Source of the DNA: an uncultured Prevotellaceae bacterium | GTDB lineage: Bacteria; Bacteroidota; Bacteroidia; Bacteroidales; Muribaculaceae | Length of the DNA: 64,000 nucleotides | Direction of reading: 5' to 3' | Assembly: GCA_900318645.1 (NCBI GenBank) | Contig: ONLH01000005.1 | Location: forward strand, 26,021 to 90,020 | Shown here: in pieces, positions 43,201 to 52,770 of the stretch | Numbering within the stretch: the first letter of the stretch is position 1 | Layout: every line of letters starts with the position of its first letter | Made by a program: the position numbers and the translations under genes | Notes under the pieces: generated by a model | What the model saw: the letters and a program-made list of their open reading frames with translations, nothing else | The model's database searches: none | What the model was told of the DNA's origin: nothing

Positions 43201-46200
43201 CACAGCTCTTGGTCGTGGGAGAATTGTTGCGCACACCGATGAGCATCACGCGCACCTTGCTCAACGACGGATTACCGACGACATAGACCTTGTTATTCGG
43301 ATGGTCCTCGTCAATATCCTGATATCTCACGGCATAACCAACACCTGACACACCGGCCATCTTGTCACCATTGCGGTGCTTCTTGGCATTGACAAGCACA
43401 TCCAGGTCAATATCAAGCATGTTCTCGGCGGGCCAAACAGTGAGTCGGTCACTAGAGCTGTTGGTGCTATAATGGCCAGGAGGCGTAAGGGTCAACGGAA
43501 TTTCATACTCATAATAATTGTTCTTCACGTCGGAGCCCAAACGGACGAATAGTGAGATATCGCCATTGCGAAGGTTGGTCTCGTTGTCTATAGTCGCCTC
43601 GTTGTGTACAAACATCTGGAGGCGCTTGTAGGTGCGGAGGTCAAGATCCGTATTGCGGTATACACCACGAGCATCGCCGGCATCAAGTTGATCTACAGTG
43701 AGCTGCATAGACTGCTCGTTGAGCTGTCTAATCTGAGAAGCGCCACTGTCAATGATACGCGATACACCCGGAGGAAGGACATAGTTAATGGGTTCACGAG
43801 AAGCATTCTCCTCAATATTGACGGTATTGATGCTGATGGAACCATTTGCTGGATGCTCTCCACGCATGTTGAGGTTGTACTTGTAATTACGCCACTCACC
43901 GCGCACCAGTTCAAGCGAAGCAAAACGCAAATGAGTGGTACCCTTGAAGCCTGTCAAGAACATGCGCATGAATCGAATGGTAGAGAAGTCCTGAATGGTT
44001 CCCACCTTTTTCTGATAATCAGCAATAGGTATAGTAAACTGATACCAAGTAGCCCTCTGTGTTTCGCCATTACGGGTATGCACATTAGCAACCTGTTTAT
44101 CGGTAATATAGTTCATGCCGACCCTCATCGAGTCAGGATGAATAGCTACCCTGTACTGGAAGTATCGCTCATACTCATTCAGCGTGTTATCCTGATTGAT
44201 ATCCTCGACATCAGGCGTGGAACGAGAGGTCTGGTATTGACCGTCGGCAACGTCACTTTGAGACAACGAGTTGCCATCAGTGCCGTTGTAATGCTTATAG
44301 CGTTCATTGATCCTAGCCCTAGTCTGGTCATAGTAGCCATGACGATAGAAAGCATAATTGTCGGAAGCCGGATCATTGAACGGAGAGAAGGGATCTTCTC
44401 GCATGGCGGCTTTGGTAGATTCAGGCAGTCTATCCAATTCTTTGAGGAAATTGGCATAGGCTGGATAAGTCATCTCTTCGGTGGTTGACAGTCCATCGAG
44501 GCCGACATCCTGGAGGATGCGCGCACCATTGGTATTGTCAAAGGCATAAGTCAACGAAGTCTGTGAAGAAACCTTACCCCAAACAGTCTTGCTCACATAG
44601 GTCGTGTCACCGTTGATGGGAAGACCGTTCTCATAACTCTTGAGACCATCCTTAAGGACATCCTCGCTGATTTCGCCCAAATTGAAGTAAAGTGAGCCAC
44701 CATCATCGTTGCCCAAATCAGGATCCATGAACGGGTCGAGCAACCAGAACTGTATATACTCGATGTTGGCCTGCTCAAAATTAACCGTGTTCTCAATCTT
44801 ACGCATAATACCACCCCAACGTTTCTCGGGATAGAGCAGTTCACCGGTTGCAGGATCGATATTTGTGCCATCCAGATTATAGGGTCCACGTTCTTTAGGA
44901 TAGAACGAGAGGTTCAACGTCTGGATGACAGAGGACTCACCATAATTAAGTTCACGTCCGGGGAATACCTCACTAAAGGCAACCTCACGAGCATAAGGAT
45001 AGGACAATTCTTCCAAGTCGTTCTTGATATAACCTGGCGCATAAGACGAATTGCGCTGAGTGAACAGGCGATCCACATAATACCAGGATAACAATGCACG
45101 ATTCTTGCCATATTCCACATTATTGTTCAATGACGCCTCGGGGAACAATGCGCTACTCGTTTGGTCGTAAGGAACCGACGACAAAGCCCATGAATATGGT
45201 GTTCGGATATCAATACCGTTCTGGGTTGACTCAAAATCATCGATATAAGAGCTACCAGTATTTGAACCAGTTTTAGCTTGATGCGGAACGAGTTGAGCAA
45301 ACTCTCCCAAGAAAGAGACGCTCGACGGAGCCACTGCATTGACTGTCGGAATTTTGTTGAGCAGGTTGGTCAGCCACATAAACTGAGTGTTAAACGACAT
45401 GTTCGCACCCCAAATCGTGTTGTTGACCAACTCACTACCGATAGCCAATTTATCACCGATGGCTTTTTCACCATAGTGCATGACCGTAGCACCGATATGG
45501 AAATTCTTGTTTATAGCATAGTCCAAATCCAATCCCAGCAACGTCTTTCGTTGCATATTGAATGTTGACTGGTTCTCAAGCGATACATTGATGTTGGTTC
45601 CTGCATCGATGATGCTCTGATTGGTAATCGTGACGGTACCCATCGTATAGTCAACGGTGTAGTCACTATTTTCGGTCAAAGTCACACCACCTGCTGTAAC
45701 GACAACCGAGCCTCGTGCCACATTGGTGGCGTTAAGACGGATGACACTACCTGAACTGGACTGATACTCACCAGCGAGAATGAATTTGTTTTTGTCACTG
45801 AACTGCTGTGCAACTGTCAATGTTGAGTCATAAAGCTCAGTGTAGATATAGTCCTTGGCAATCTCATCATTATTGAACTTGGAACGCAGGTGTTCGCCGA
45901 AGGGTTCCACTACCGGGAAAATAATTTTACCCGTAGAGGACTGGACAGTATATCCTTCAATATAGTCAAACTTACCATCGATGTTGGTTTGCTGGTTGGC
46001 ATCCAAGCGGTCGAGATTCATCACCTGAAGCAGCGGAGTGCCGTTGATATCACCAGCCGGGATATAGGTCAACTCGTTACCGGTTGTATCACTCAGATAC
46101 TTGATGTTCAGTTTGAAGTTATTCTTCTGAATCTGGTAAGCACCCAATGCATAGACATTCTTCATTGCCAAGTCCCACATAGGGAGATAGGGGGATGCAG

Positions 46201-47758
46201 TCGTTCCCTTCAACATCTTGACATAGATCGACTGATCGGTTGAGGTAATGTCGCCTGAGAATTCACCCACCTGATAGGTTTTACCGCCATAACTGTATTG
46301 ATAGGCTACCGCGAGGATCTCGTCACTGGCGAGAGCCGTCTTAAGCATGATGTAACCCAGATTGGCGTTAAGGGTGTATTCTGATGAAGTAAGCAAGCGT
46401 GCACTCTCGATTTTCTCGTAGTCCTTACCACCCTCAAATTCATATTCCTTCAACGGCAATAACGCTGTTGAGGACTTACTCATATAACGGGCATCAGGAT
46501 AGGAATTCTTGATTACGTCCAACAGATCATTGGACGTATTTGATGGCATCGAACCAGCAACACCAGTCCAGTGTGGATTGCCGATATTTCTTTCATCACC
46601 TTCGCCCAAATCCATGAACGCCATGATATTGCGTGACTCATTGAAGTTACTTCGCTTGTTGGTAATCCAAACCTCGATGCGGGTAATATGGATACCAGAC
46701 GACACTAGCGGAAGTTTGGAACACCAGGAGTCATAGTTGTCGCGGAAGAAATGTGAGAGGAAGAAGTTGCGGTTCTGATCATACTTATCAGCAGAGATAC
46801 TGAACTCTGTGGTCTGCGAGCCACCCTTGCTGCTCACTTTTTGAGACTCACTCTTCTGTTGTGAAACGAGAGCGGTAGCAGTGAGTTTGCCGAACTGCAG
46901 CTTAGTCTTTACACCAAACAAAGCAGCACTACCGTGAATCAGCGATGATCCGGTAGTCATGCTCACGTTACCTGCTTCAATATTCTTGATGATCTCATCT
47001 TCCTTACCCTCGTAAGCGAGTTTGAGATTCTTACTGTCAAAGTCAAATGTCGCACCCGTATTATAGGACATATTGAACTTCATCTTGTCACCGACAGTGG
47101 CAGTAATATTGGCTTGGATCTTCTGATCAAAGTCAAAATAGGTTTTACGGCGCTGAGAGACTGACAAGGAAGGGTTGTCGGTCGAGTTACTCTTTACACC
47201 CATGTTGATGATCACCGAACCCGTGGTCTTTAGCTGTACACCACCAGGGCCAAAGACCGTCTCAAGTGGTCCCATGCCAAACTGCATGTCCAGGAAATTA
47301 AAGGGGTCTTTCTCGGTGTCCTGAGCACTCTCGGCATTCTTCTGTCGATAATACTCCATCATCGAGCGACGGAAGTCAGCATTGCTGTATTCATCTGACG
47401 ACATGATATAAGGCGTAATGATGTCGTTATCACCCAAGCGAGTGTGTACAACATAGCATCCCGTCTCAGGGTCATACTCAACCACCGACGTGATGTTTGA
47501 AGGATCCTTCAGGTCGGCAGCATATTCACCGATTCCCTGCACTTCATCATAAGTCTGCGGTGTTGTTGGCTTGACTCTAAAATGCAAATCCAGATCGGGA
47601 GTCCTTTGCTGTTGAGCCGACGGGCGAGTATCGGGAGGTGGTGGTGGAGGAGGTAACGTGCTGGTCACATATTGTGCCAACACAGTATCATTCCCGGCCC
47701 ACAATCCGATGAGTGCGCCGATAATAATCGCAAATATTATTTTTTTACGTTCCAACAT
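40280..47758 (-). CDS. sprA: Type IX secretion outer-membrane translocon protein SprA (Sov)
   Basis: 2492 residues, in the usual size range of SprA/Sov. A signal sequence (KKIIFAIIIGALIGLWAG) and a poly-proline stretch precede the mature protein. SprA forms the 36-strand outer-membrane barrel through which T9SS cargo passes. Family motifs are the N-terminal PFNFLDMQFGMGPLETVFGPG, IQANITATVGDKMKFNMSYN, the repeated YIDDFESTQNGIDIRTPYSW-type segment and the long C-terminal beta-rich half ending SNYGLKIEMSLVK. It lies directly downstream of ruvA, a common Bacteroidetes arrangement, and is the fourth gene of a minus-strand run beginning with two subtilases. The other window gene with a gliding/T9SS name is gldH. 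Confidence 0.97.
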   Translation of the reverse strand: MLERKKIIFAIIIGALIGLWAGNDTVLAQYVTSTLPPPPPPPDTRPSAQQQRTPDLDLHFRVKPTTPQTYDEVQGIGEYAADLKDPSNITSVVEYDPETGCYVVHTRLGDNDIITPYIMSSDEYSNADFRRSMMEYYRQKNAESAQDTEKDPFNFLDMQFGMGPLETVFGPGGVQLKTTGSVIINMGVKSNSTDNPSLSVSQRRKTYFDFDQKIQANITATVGDKMKFNMSYNTGATFDFDSKNLKLAYEGKEDEIIKNIEAGNVSMTTGSSLIHGSAALFGVKTKLQFGKLTATALVSQQKSESQKVSSKGGSQTTEFSISADKYDQNRNFFLSHFFRDNYDSWCSKLPLVSSGIHITRIEVWITNKRSNFNESRNIMAFMDLGEGDERNIGNPHWTGVAGSMPSNTSNDLLDVIKNSYPDARYMSKSSTALLPLKEYEFEGGKDYEKIESARLLTSSEYTLNANLGYIMLKTALASDEILAVAYQYSYGGKTYQVGEFSGDITSTDQSIYVKMLKGTTASPYLPMWDLAMKNVYALGAYQIQKNNFKLNIKYLSDTTGNELTYIPAGDINGTPLLQVMNLDRLDANQQTNIDGKFDYIEGYTVQSSTGKIIFPVVEPFGEHLRSKFNNDEIAKDYIYTELYDSTLTVAQQFSDKNKFILAGEYQSSSGSVIRLNATNVARGSVVVTAGGVTLTENSDYTVDYTMGTVTITNQSIIDAGTNINVSLENQSTFNMQRKTLLGLDLDYAINKNFHIGATVMHYGEKAIGDKLAIGSELVNNTIWGANMSFNTQFMWLTNLLNKIPTVNAVAPSSVSFLGEFAQLVPHQAKTGSNTGSSYIDDFESTQNGIDIRTPYSWALSSVPYDQTSSALFPEASLNNNVEYGKNRALLSWYYVDRLFTQRNSSYAPGYIKNDLEELSYPYAREVAFSEVFPGRELNYGESSVIQTLNLSFYPKERGPYNLDGTNIDPATGELLYPEKRWGGIMRKIENTVNFEQANIEYIQFWLLDPFMDPDLGNDDGGSLYFNLGEISEDVLKDGLKSYENGLPINGDTTYVSKTVWGKVSSQTSLTYAFDNTNGARILQDVGLDGLSTTEEMTYPAYANFLKELDRLPESTKAAMREDPFSPFNDPASDNYAFYRHGYYDQTRARINERYKHYNGTDGNSLSQSDVADGQYQTSRSTPDVEDINQDNTLNEYERYFQYRVAIHPDSMRVGMNYITDKQVANVHTRNGETQRATWYQFTIPIADYQKKVGTIQDFSTIRFMRMFLTGFKGTTHLRFASLELVRGEWRNYKYNLNMRGEHPANGSISINTVNIEENASREPINYVLPPGVSRIIDSGASQIRQLNEQSMQLTVDQLDAGDARGVYRNTDLDLRTYKRLQMFVHNEATIDNETNLRNGDISLFVRLGSDVKNNYYEYEIPLTLTPPGHYSTNSSSDRLTVWPAENMLDIDLDVLVNAKKHRNGDKMAGVSGVGYAVRYQDIDEDHPNNKVYVVGNPSLSKVRVMLIGVRNNSPTTKSCVVWVDELRVTDFDAEGGWAAKASMTLNMSDIATLNMGFHKETEGFGSVDQSLTNRRLDNYDQYNIAVQTDLGRFIPEKVKLHAPIYYSYSNEKTTPKYNPLDQDVRLSEAIDVCETKHQKDSIMEYAVTQRTAKNFSISGLKFDVKTMKNPMPWDPANFSFSYSFNKQHLNDPENVYENTNDYRGSMQYSWTPYAKPFKPFSYFIDEKNKNMKFFRDWEFHWLPNNLAFSTNISRYYYEQQTRNETGLDVELPVSVSKNFLWDRQFALSWNFTKSITATFNSNTTAHIMEPVGQVNRRLFPDAYRDWRDSVMASIRDLGTPWAYNQTFSFSYKAPFNQIPILSWITANASYNSAYRWDRGTVVDEVSSGNTITNQTTRSLDGRFNLEQFYSKIPYLKKVDERFSSKNTNRKKPTTKKEKPKKFNRTIKLNPDSATVINHKLGTKNVKVTATTTDDKPFKIEYKVVDKDNVEIKTLGTENLKFNVLEVLKEERHNFFTEAAQYTSRVLMSVRNVSVRWKKTTSLTIPQFIPEIGDIFGQSTHYDVMSPGLDFAFGFVGQSYIDNALNRGWLLGDETLTSPAIFAKTNEFNAEVLIEPIAGLKITLTGNRTDNRTNQIQFMFADPTTIYGGSYTRTHVAIATAFKGFSAKAEDNYRSATFDKFLENIPIVTERLQQQYMGTTYPDKGFLQGTAFAGNTYSLENGAINSSSSDVLIPAFLAAYSGKDASKIDLNPFPGLKAILPNWRVTYDGLMRIPFFKRVFKSFNLNHAYQCTYSVGSFNSFSDWVTIGNGLGFTQDVLTNGPIPSSPYNIASVSLTEKFAPIIGFTATFLNDISLNLQYDSQRTLTLNSSAGQLVEANSKSFQLGGSYKIANFNQVLKIKTKQQNVNNDLTFNLNVKMSSNTSLIRKFENNTAQATNGTRTWNVNFTMDYVVSKRIKMGAYFDYQNNMPLVSTTSYPTTSSNYGLKIEMSLVK

Positions 47759-47803
47759 GTTGTACTATCAATCAACAACGGGTCCCGAAACCATTAAGTA
47801 CCG

Positions 47804-48397
47804 TTACATCATCTTGAGAGCCTGCTTGATTGCGAGCTCAACAGACAGTGAAGGGTTTTTGGCAAAGAGCGACTTAAGTACCTTATTTGAAGCCTGTTGC
47901 GAAAAGCCTAACATCACAAGGGCCGCAAGTGCTTCATTAAAGGCTTCACTGTCGGAATGACCCTTTTCTAGTAATAACGTATCACCTGTGGGTTTTATTT
48001 TATCCTTGAGGTCAACTATTATTCTTTGGGCTGTTTTTCCACCAACACCCTTGACCGCCTTGAACATAGCGACATTGTTGCCGGCAATGGCTTGGGAGAA
48101 CTCGTCAACGCTCATTGAAGAGAGCACCATGCGTGCCGTATTGGGTCCCACACCTGATACCGAAATCAGCAACAAGAAAGCTTCCCGCTCAGCTTTAGAG
48201 GCAAATCCGTAAAGGGTATGAGCATCCTCCCTGATCACCTCATAGGCAAACAGCAAAGTCTCACTCTCGTTGCCGGCCTTTGACAAAACATCATAGGTTG
48301 TGAGCGTGATATTCATCATGTAACCTATTCCATGATTGTCAATCACCACATAAGCAGGATTGAGTTCAACTATTGAACCTTTAATATAATCTATCAT
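47804..48397 (-). CDS. ruvA: Holliday junction branch migration protein RuvA
   Basis: 197 residues. Binds four-way DNA junctions as a tetramer and loads RuvB for branch migration in recombination repair. The N-terminal OB domain (YIKGSIVELNPAYVVIDNHGIGY), two helix-hairpin-helix motifs (LISVSGVGPNTARMVLSSM and FKAVKGVGGKTAQRIIVDLKDKI) and the C-terminal UBA-like domain are present in order. Starts 2 bp after the stop of the first subtilase gene downstream on the strand and is 45 bp upstream of sprA. Confidence 0.97.
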   Translation of the reverse strand: MIDYIKGSIVELNPAYVVIDNHGIGYMMNITLTTYDVLSKAGNESETLLFAYEVIREDAHTLYGFASKAEREAFLLLISVSGVGPNTARMVLSSMSVDEFSQAIAGNNVAMFKAVKGVGGKTAQRIIVDLKDKIKPTGDTLLLEKGHSDSEAFNEALAALVMLGFSQQASNKVLKSLFAKNPSLSVELAIKQALKMM

Positions 48398-48399
48398 AA

Positions 48400-50523
48400 T
48401 TATTGTTTAGTTAAAATCAAGTCAATTACAGTGTTGATATCGGCAAGGAGTATTTCCGAGTCATGATTGACATCAGCCCTCAACAGCATGGCTGCGTCAC
48501 AGCCTATTCCTCCATCAAGTATAATATCTATCAATGCCATGACATCAGCGATATTGACCTCACGGTCATTATTTACATCGCCGGGAATAAGGGTATTTCT
48601 TATCACATCATCTACTGCGGCTGCAGCATCCAGTTTACCACTACCCCATCGCCGCGGGTCACCCATCGCCACATAGCTGTCAACAAGTGCGCTACGATGC
48701 AACGCCTCTCGCACCTCCGTTGGGCCCAATCGACCGTTAACCTGCAGCATCAATGCGACAACACCTGTCACCACTGGTGTTGACATGGATGTTCCCAGAT
48801 TGGAATAATAGGGATATTCCATTCCGTCAACGATGACAGGAGAAGGCCACATCCCCTGATTGGAGACCGAGTCATAACGGCTGGCCGATGACAGTAATGC
48901 CATGCCGGGAGCACAGATGTCAGGACGCGCCACACCGCATTCGTCAGGGCCATAAGAGGAAAAATATGCGATATCACCCGGTTGACAGTTTGCTATGTTG
49001 ACAACCTCACCCGTTCTTGCCACATAGGATGAACGGGAACAATAGGCCCCCACCGAGATTACACTGTCTGTTGTTGCCAGATCGCTGATCGAGCCCACCG
49101 ATGAGCCACCAGTCATACCGTCAAGTCCAAAAGTATAAAAATAGGTATTCTTGGTACACCATCCCGTTAGATTGACAGATTCGTCAGCGGTATATTGCAA
49201 TCCCAAAAGATGTCCCGATTTAACAGAAGTCACGTCAAAGCTCCAATAGGAGTGAAATCTTCCCTGATTTGGCAATGAGCCATCAGCTCCATACTGGGGT
49301 TCCATAGCACTGGCAAAAAGCACTTCTCCCTCATAATACTTGGCAAAATCAACATCGTCATCACTCGAAATAGCGAAAACGCTATCCTCGGGCAAGGATG
49401 AAATGAATGTTGACGCATATTCCAAAACTCCAGTAGCACGGTTGATGACGACCAACCTGGAACCATGTGGCTGAGGGCCATCGCTCCACATGCTCACATA
49501 GCCCTCACGCTGCAGTCCGCCCCACTGATTGCGCAGCAACGTTGTCACGGTGTCATTCACACCTTGTAAAGAAGCATGGAAACAGATTGGCGCATCACCA
49601 TCATTACCCGCCGCGACGACACACAGACGTCCAGGGCCTGTCAATGCCTCAAAAGTCCTACACAAGAAAGATGAGCCATCATTGGGACCATCATTGCCGC
49701 TGATGCTCATATTGACCACACAGGGTTTTCCTATCCTGTCAGCATAATCAAAAATGTAGATGAGGGCATTCACAAGATTCACATCAGTCAGTTTCTGCGA
49801 CGGAATGCCACAAATCACGAGATCCGCCTCTGGTGCTACACCATGCCATCCATTAGCCATGAAAGAGCCAGCAGCTGTACCAGTGGTATGGGTACCATGA
49901 GAGGAAGCGGCATAATCAGTAGTGAGCGCTTTAATTTGCTCTGGACATTCATAGCAGCTGCCAGGTAACGTGTCGCCCTTGACAACCGGTGCCGAGCCCG
50001 ATTTGTCCTCAGGCATATACACGGCACGCACCCTTGACCGTCCCTGATGATCACACAGGTTAATATGATTAAAGTCAATACCAGAGTCAATAACCCCGAC
50101 TAATACCCCCTCACCCATGAGTGGAACAGCACGACCCTCGGCGATATGGAGCGGATTGACATTGGACATGAATCGCGCAGTATCGTTGCATAACTGTAGC
50201 GATTGGGCCAACGCGATATGCTTCACCCCAGGATAATCCATCACAACAGGCAACACCTCGACAGGTACTTCTGCTACAACAAATCCGTCCAACACAGCAT
50301 TCACCTTAACGCCAAGCTGCCTCAAGGAGAACAATGTTACAGAATCATCAAAACTGATAAAGGTCTGAAAAAACTCCTTGCCGCTATCCGCTGGGGCTCG
50401 ACGGTTGGCGATGCGTTCACGCCGAGCTAGCGCTAGTTTGGATGCAGCACTCAATGGATGAGTTGCCCCCATTTCCATCGCACACATCAGCAACGACAAG
50501 AATATCAGAGCGAAGGACTTCAC
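48400..50523 (-). CDS. Dockerin-tailed subtilisin-like serine protease (S8), first of a tandem pair
   Basis: 707 residues with a signal peptide (SFALIFLSLLMCAMEMGA). The S8 catalytic triad is visible: Asp146 in VGVIDSGIDFNH, His209 in SSHGTHTTGTAAG and Ser579 in GTSMSTPVVTG. Residues 648-707 are a dockerin type I-like pair (DVNNDREVNIADVMALI and DVNHDSEILLADINTVI) that forms the very C-terminus; no T9SS C-terminal domain is seen. The next gene, ruvA, begins 2 bp after the stop, and the second subtilase ends 6 bp upstream. The pair probably arose by gene duplication. Confidence 0.93.
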   Translation of the reverse strand: MKSFALIFLSLLMCAMEMGATHPLSAASKLALARRERIANRRAPADSGKEFFQTFISFDDSVTLFSLRQLGVKVNAVLDGFVVAEVPVEVLPVVMDYPGVKHIALAQSLQLCNDTARFMSNVNPLHIAEGRAVPLMGEGVLVGVIDSGIDFNHINLCDHQGRSRVRAVYMPEDKSGSAPVVKGDTLPGSCYECPEQIKALTTDYAASSHGTHTTGTAAGSFMANGWHGVAPEADLVICGIPSQKLTDVNLVNALIYIFDYADRIGKPCVVNMSISGNDGPNDGSSFLCRTFEALTGPGRLCVVAAGNDGDAPICFHASLQGVNDTVTTLLRNQWGGLQREGYVSMWSDGPQPHGSRLVVINRATGVLEYASTFISSLPEDSVFAISSDDDVDFAKYYEGEVLFASAMEPQYGADGSLPNQGRFHSYWSFDVTSVKSGHLLGLQYTADESVNLTGWCTKNTYFYTFGLDGMTGGSSVGSISDLATTDSVISVGAYCSRSSYVARTGEVVNIANCQPGDIAYFSSYGPDECGVARPDICAPGMALLSSASRYDSVSNQGMWPSPVIVDGMEYPYYSNLGTSMSTPVVTGVVALMLQVNGRLGPTEVREALHRSALVDSYVAMGDPRRWGSGKLDAAAAVDDVIRNTLIPGDVNNDREVNIADVMALIDIILDGGIGCDAAMLLRADVNHDSEILLADINTVIDLILTKQ

Positions 50524-50529
50524 GCAATT

Positions 50530-52551
50530 CTAAGACAAAATGATGTCAATGATCATGTTAATGTCGCTCAGGCTGACTTCTCCGTCATTATTGACATCGG
50601 CACGCCTCCTGGTATCATTATCGGTATTTCCACCCAGAATAATGTCAATTACTACATTGAGATCACTCACGTTTACTTCTCCATCACCATTAACATCACC
50701 ATTCTTGTCCTCGATGTTCAAGACATAGCGTATACCCGCATTGACATCGAGTTTACCTGCTCCCCAACGCTGAGGATTGCCATTTTTCACATATCCATCC
50801 CTGTAACAGCTATGGCGCAGCACGTCACGCACGTCGGCAGTACTCAGGAGAGGATTGGCCTGCAGCCATAATGCGATGGCACCTGACACTACAGGAGCCG
50901 ACATCGATGTTCCCAAATCAGGACAATAAGTGTATTCCACACCATCAACGACGGCAGACGGCTGCCAATATTGTAGGTTATGCGCGTTGGTATTATATCT
51001 GTTGGCCGATGAAATGACCACACTACCTGGAGCGCAGACGTCAGGACGCGAGATGCCATTCTCGTCGGGTCCATAGGAAGAATAATAGGACATTCTAAAC
51101 GGCTCGCTGTTGAAGCGGTGATACAAACTGCCATCACGCAGTGGAACATATTGCTTACTGTTATATGATCCCACGGATATCACACTGTCATTGGTGGCCA
51201 GGTCACTGATTGACCCGACTGATGAGCCAGACGATGCCCACGAGAAGCCATAAGTCGCAAAAGGAGCATATTGAGAGGTCCAGATAGCAAGATCAGTTGA
51301 CGAGGGACTATAGTACTGGATTCCAAGTGCATAATAGGAAGCCCTTGCTGTCATTTCCAAGTTCATGAGAGACGAACCGTTACCATTTCCCTCAATGGTT
51401 CCGCTAAAGTCGACAGTACCAGAGTAATAGCGGGCCAATTGTTCGTCAGTGTCAGTGTCAAAGTGAGCAGTCACACCAGTTGTAGTGGTACCCATCGAAC
51501 GAGACCTGTAGAGGATACTTCCACTTCTTGTATCAACAACAATAAGTCTTGAGTTAAAGGGTCTTGCGCCCTTACTCCATGCATTTACACAACCTGAACT
51601 TTTTGAGGAATAAACGTATTTATTAAGCAGTACCGTTACGGTATCATTCTTATTGGCTATCGACTTGTGGATGCACACTGGGGCATCGCCATCGTTACCT
51701 GCCGAAACCACAAACAAGTGTCCTGGGCCAGAAAATTGCTTGATGACCGACGACAGGAAAGATGTTCCGTCATGAGCACCGACATTGCAGCCCAAACTGA
51801 TATTAATGACATAGGGTTTTCCGACACGTTTGGCGTAATCATCGATATAACTGATGCAGTGGGCAAGACGCACATCATTCAATTTGCCTTCAGGCATGCC
51901 ACAAGCTACGATATCGGCTCCAGGTGCCATTCCATACCAACCGTACCAGTCATAACTGCCGGCAGCAATTCCGGCTGTTTGGGTTCCATGTGTCGTATTA
52001 GCATCGTCGGTTGTCAGTGCCTTGATTTTATCTGGTGTTTCAAAACAAGAACCAGGCAAGACAATCCTGTTCACCATGACCGTTCTTCCCGAGTCGTCGA
52101 ACGGAAGATATACAGCCTTGACACGAGTATTGCCATCTTTGTCCCAAAAGTTAACATGGTTAAAATCAAATCCGCAATCAATCACACCCACAATAATACC
52201 CGTACCATCATAAGGCATATCTAAACGCTGTCCCTCATGCACAGCGTCAACGCGTGAGAAATAGCGAGCGCTGTCACAATATGTGTAGATAGGGATAGAC
52301 TTTGACACATGCAGAATGCCGTCAAACGCCTTGAGGTCGTAGGGTTGATAGGTAGTCGGCACTTCGGCTGTGATAATGCCGTCATACCTTGCCGTGATAA
52401 CCAGCCCGGCATTACGCAACTGTGTCAAACTGACATTGTCATTTACCGAGATAAAAGCATCGTAGTATTCATTGTCAGTATTTTGTGCCTCAATCGACAT
52501 GCCACCGAGTGACAATGCGAGAAGCATCATTGCAAGCATTAAATGTTTCAT
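50530..52551 (-). CDS. Dockerin-tailed subtilisin-like serine protease (S8), second of a tandem pair
   Basis: 673 residues from the ATG at 52551, which gives a clean signal peptide (KHLMLAMMLLALSLGGMSIEAQ); an upstream start at 52587 would add 12 residues. Triad: Asp125 in VGVIDCGFDFNH, His188 in TTHGTQTAGIAAG (Gln after GT, not His) and Ser549 in GTSMSAPVVSG. Residues 618-673 are dockerin-like (DVNGDGEVNVSDLNVVI and DVNNDGEVSLSDINMII). A -7-like TAATTTTG box lies about 50-60 bp upstream, so this is probably the promoter-proximal gene of the subtilase-subtilase-ruvA-sprA-epsG run. Confidence 0.93.
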   Translation of the reverse strand: MKHLMLAMMLLALSLGGMSIEAQNTDNEYYDAFISVNDNVSLTQLRNAGLVITARYDGIITAEVPTTYQPYDLKAFDGILHVSKSIPIYTYCDSARYFSRVDAVHEGQRLDMPYDGTGIIVGVIDCGFDFNHVNFWDKDGNTRVKAVYLPFDDSGRTVMVNRIVLPGSCFETPDKIKALTTDDANTTHGTQTAGIAAGSYDWYGWYGMAPGADIVACGMPEGKLNDVRLAHCISYIDDYAKRVGKPYVINISLGCNVGAHDGTSFLSSVIKQFSGPGHLFVVSAGNDGDAPVCIHKSIANKNDTVTVLLNKYVYSSKSSGCVNAWSKGARPFNSRLIVVDTRSGSILYRSRSMGTTTTGVTAHFDTDTDEQLARYYSGTVDFSGTIEGNGNGSSLMNLEMTARASYYALGIQYYSPSSTDLAIWTSQYAPFATYGFSWASSGSSVGSISDLATNDSVISVGSYNSKQYVPLRDGSLYHRFNSEPFRMSYYSSYGPDENGISRPDVCAPGSVVISSANRYNTNAHNLQYWQPSAVVDGVEYTYCPDLGTSMSAPVVSGAIALWLQANPLLSTADVRDVLRHSCYRDGYVKNGNPQRWGAGKLDVNAGIRYVLNIEDKNGDVNGDGEVNVSDLNVVIDIILGGNTDNDTRRRADVNNDGEVSLSDINMIIDIILS

Positions 52552-52704
52552 ACTTTCAAATAAAAAGAAAAAGACACTTTTGAACACACATTAATGTGCA
52601 AAATTACGTTTTTTTTCTTTAACCACATTATTTAAAATAAAAAACTTGACAAAATCCACCTGTAGAAGTGTTTTAATACGGTGAAAGCTGGTTCTATAGA
52701 AAAA

Positions 52705-52738
52705 TGTGCGGATGACTGAATGATTTCAGCCACCCGCA
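52705..52738 (-). terminator. Terminator of the TPR/PstS-like operon
   Basis: On the minus strand GTGCGG...CTGAA / TTCAG...CCGCAC (outer arms at about 52733-52738 and 52705-52710) forms a broken stem followed by ATTTTTC. Confidence 0.65.
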
Positions 52739-52770
52739 CGTTATCGGTTATGGATGAGTTCGCTGACTAA

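Noticed and set aside
43604-44488. 294-codon plus-strand reading frame inside sprA
   Set aside because: Fully antisense to the sprA coding sequence, with no family features.
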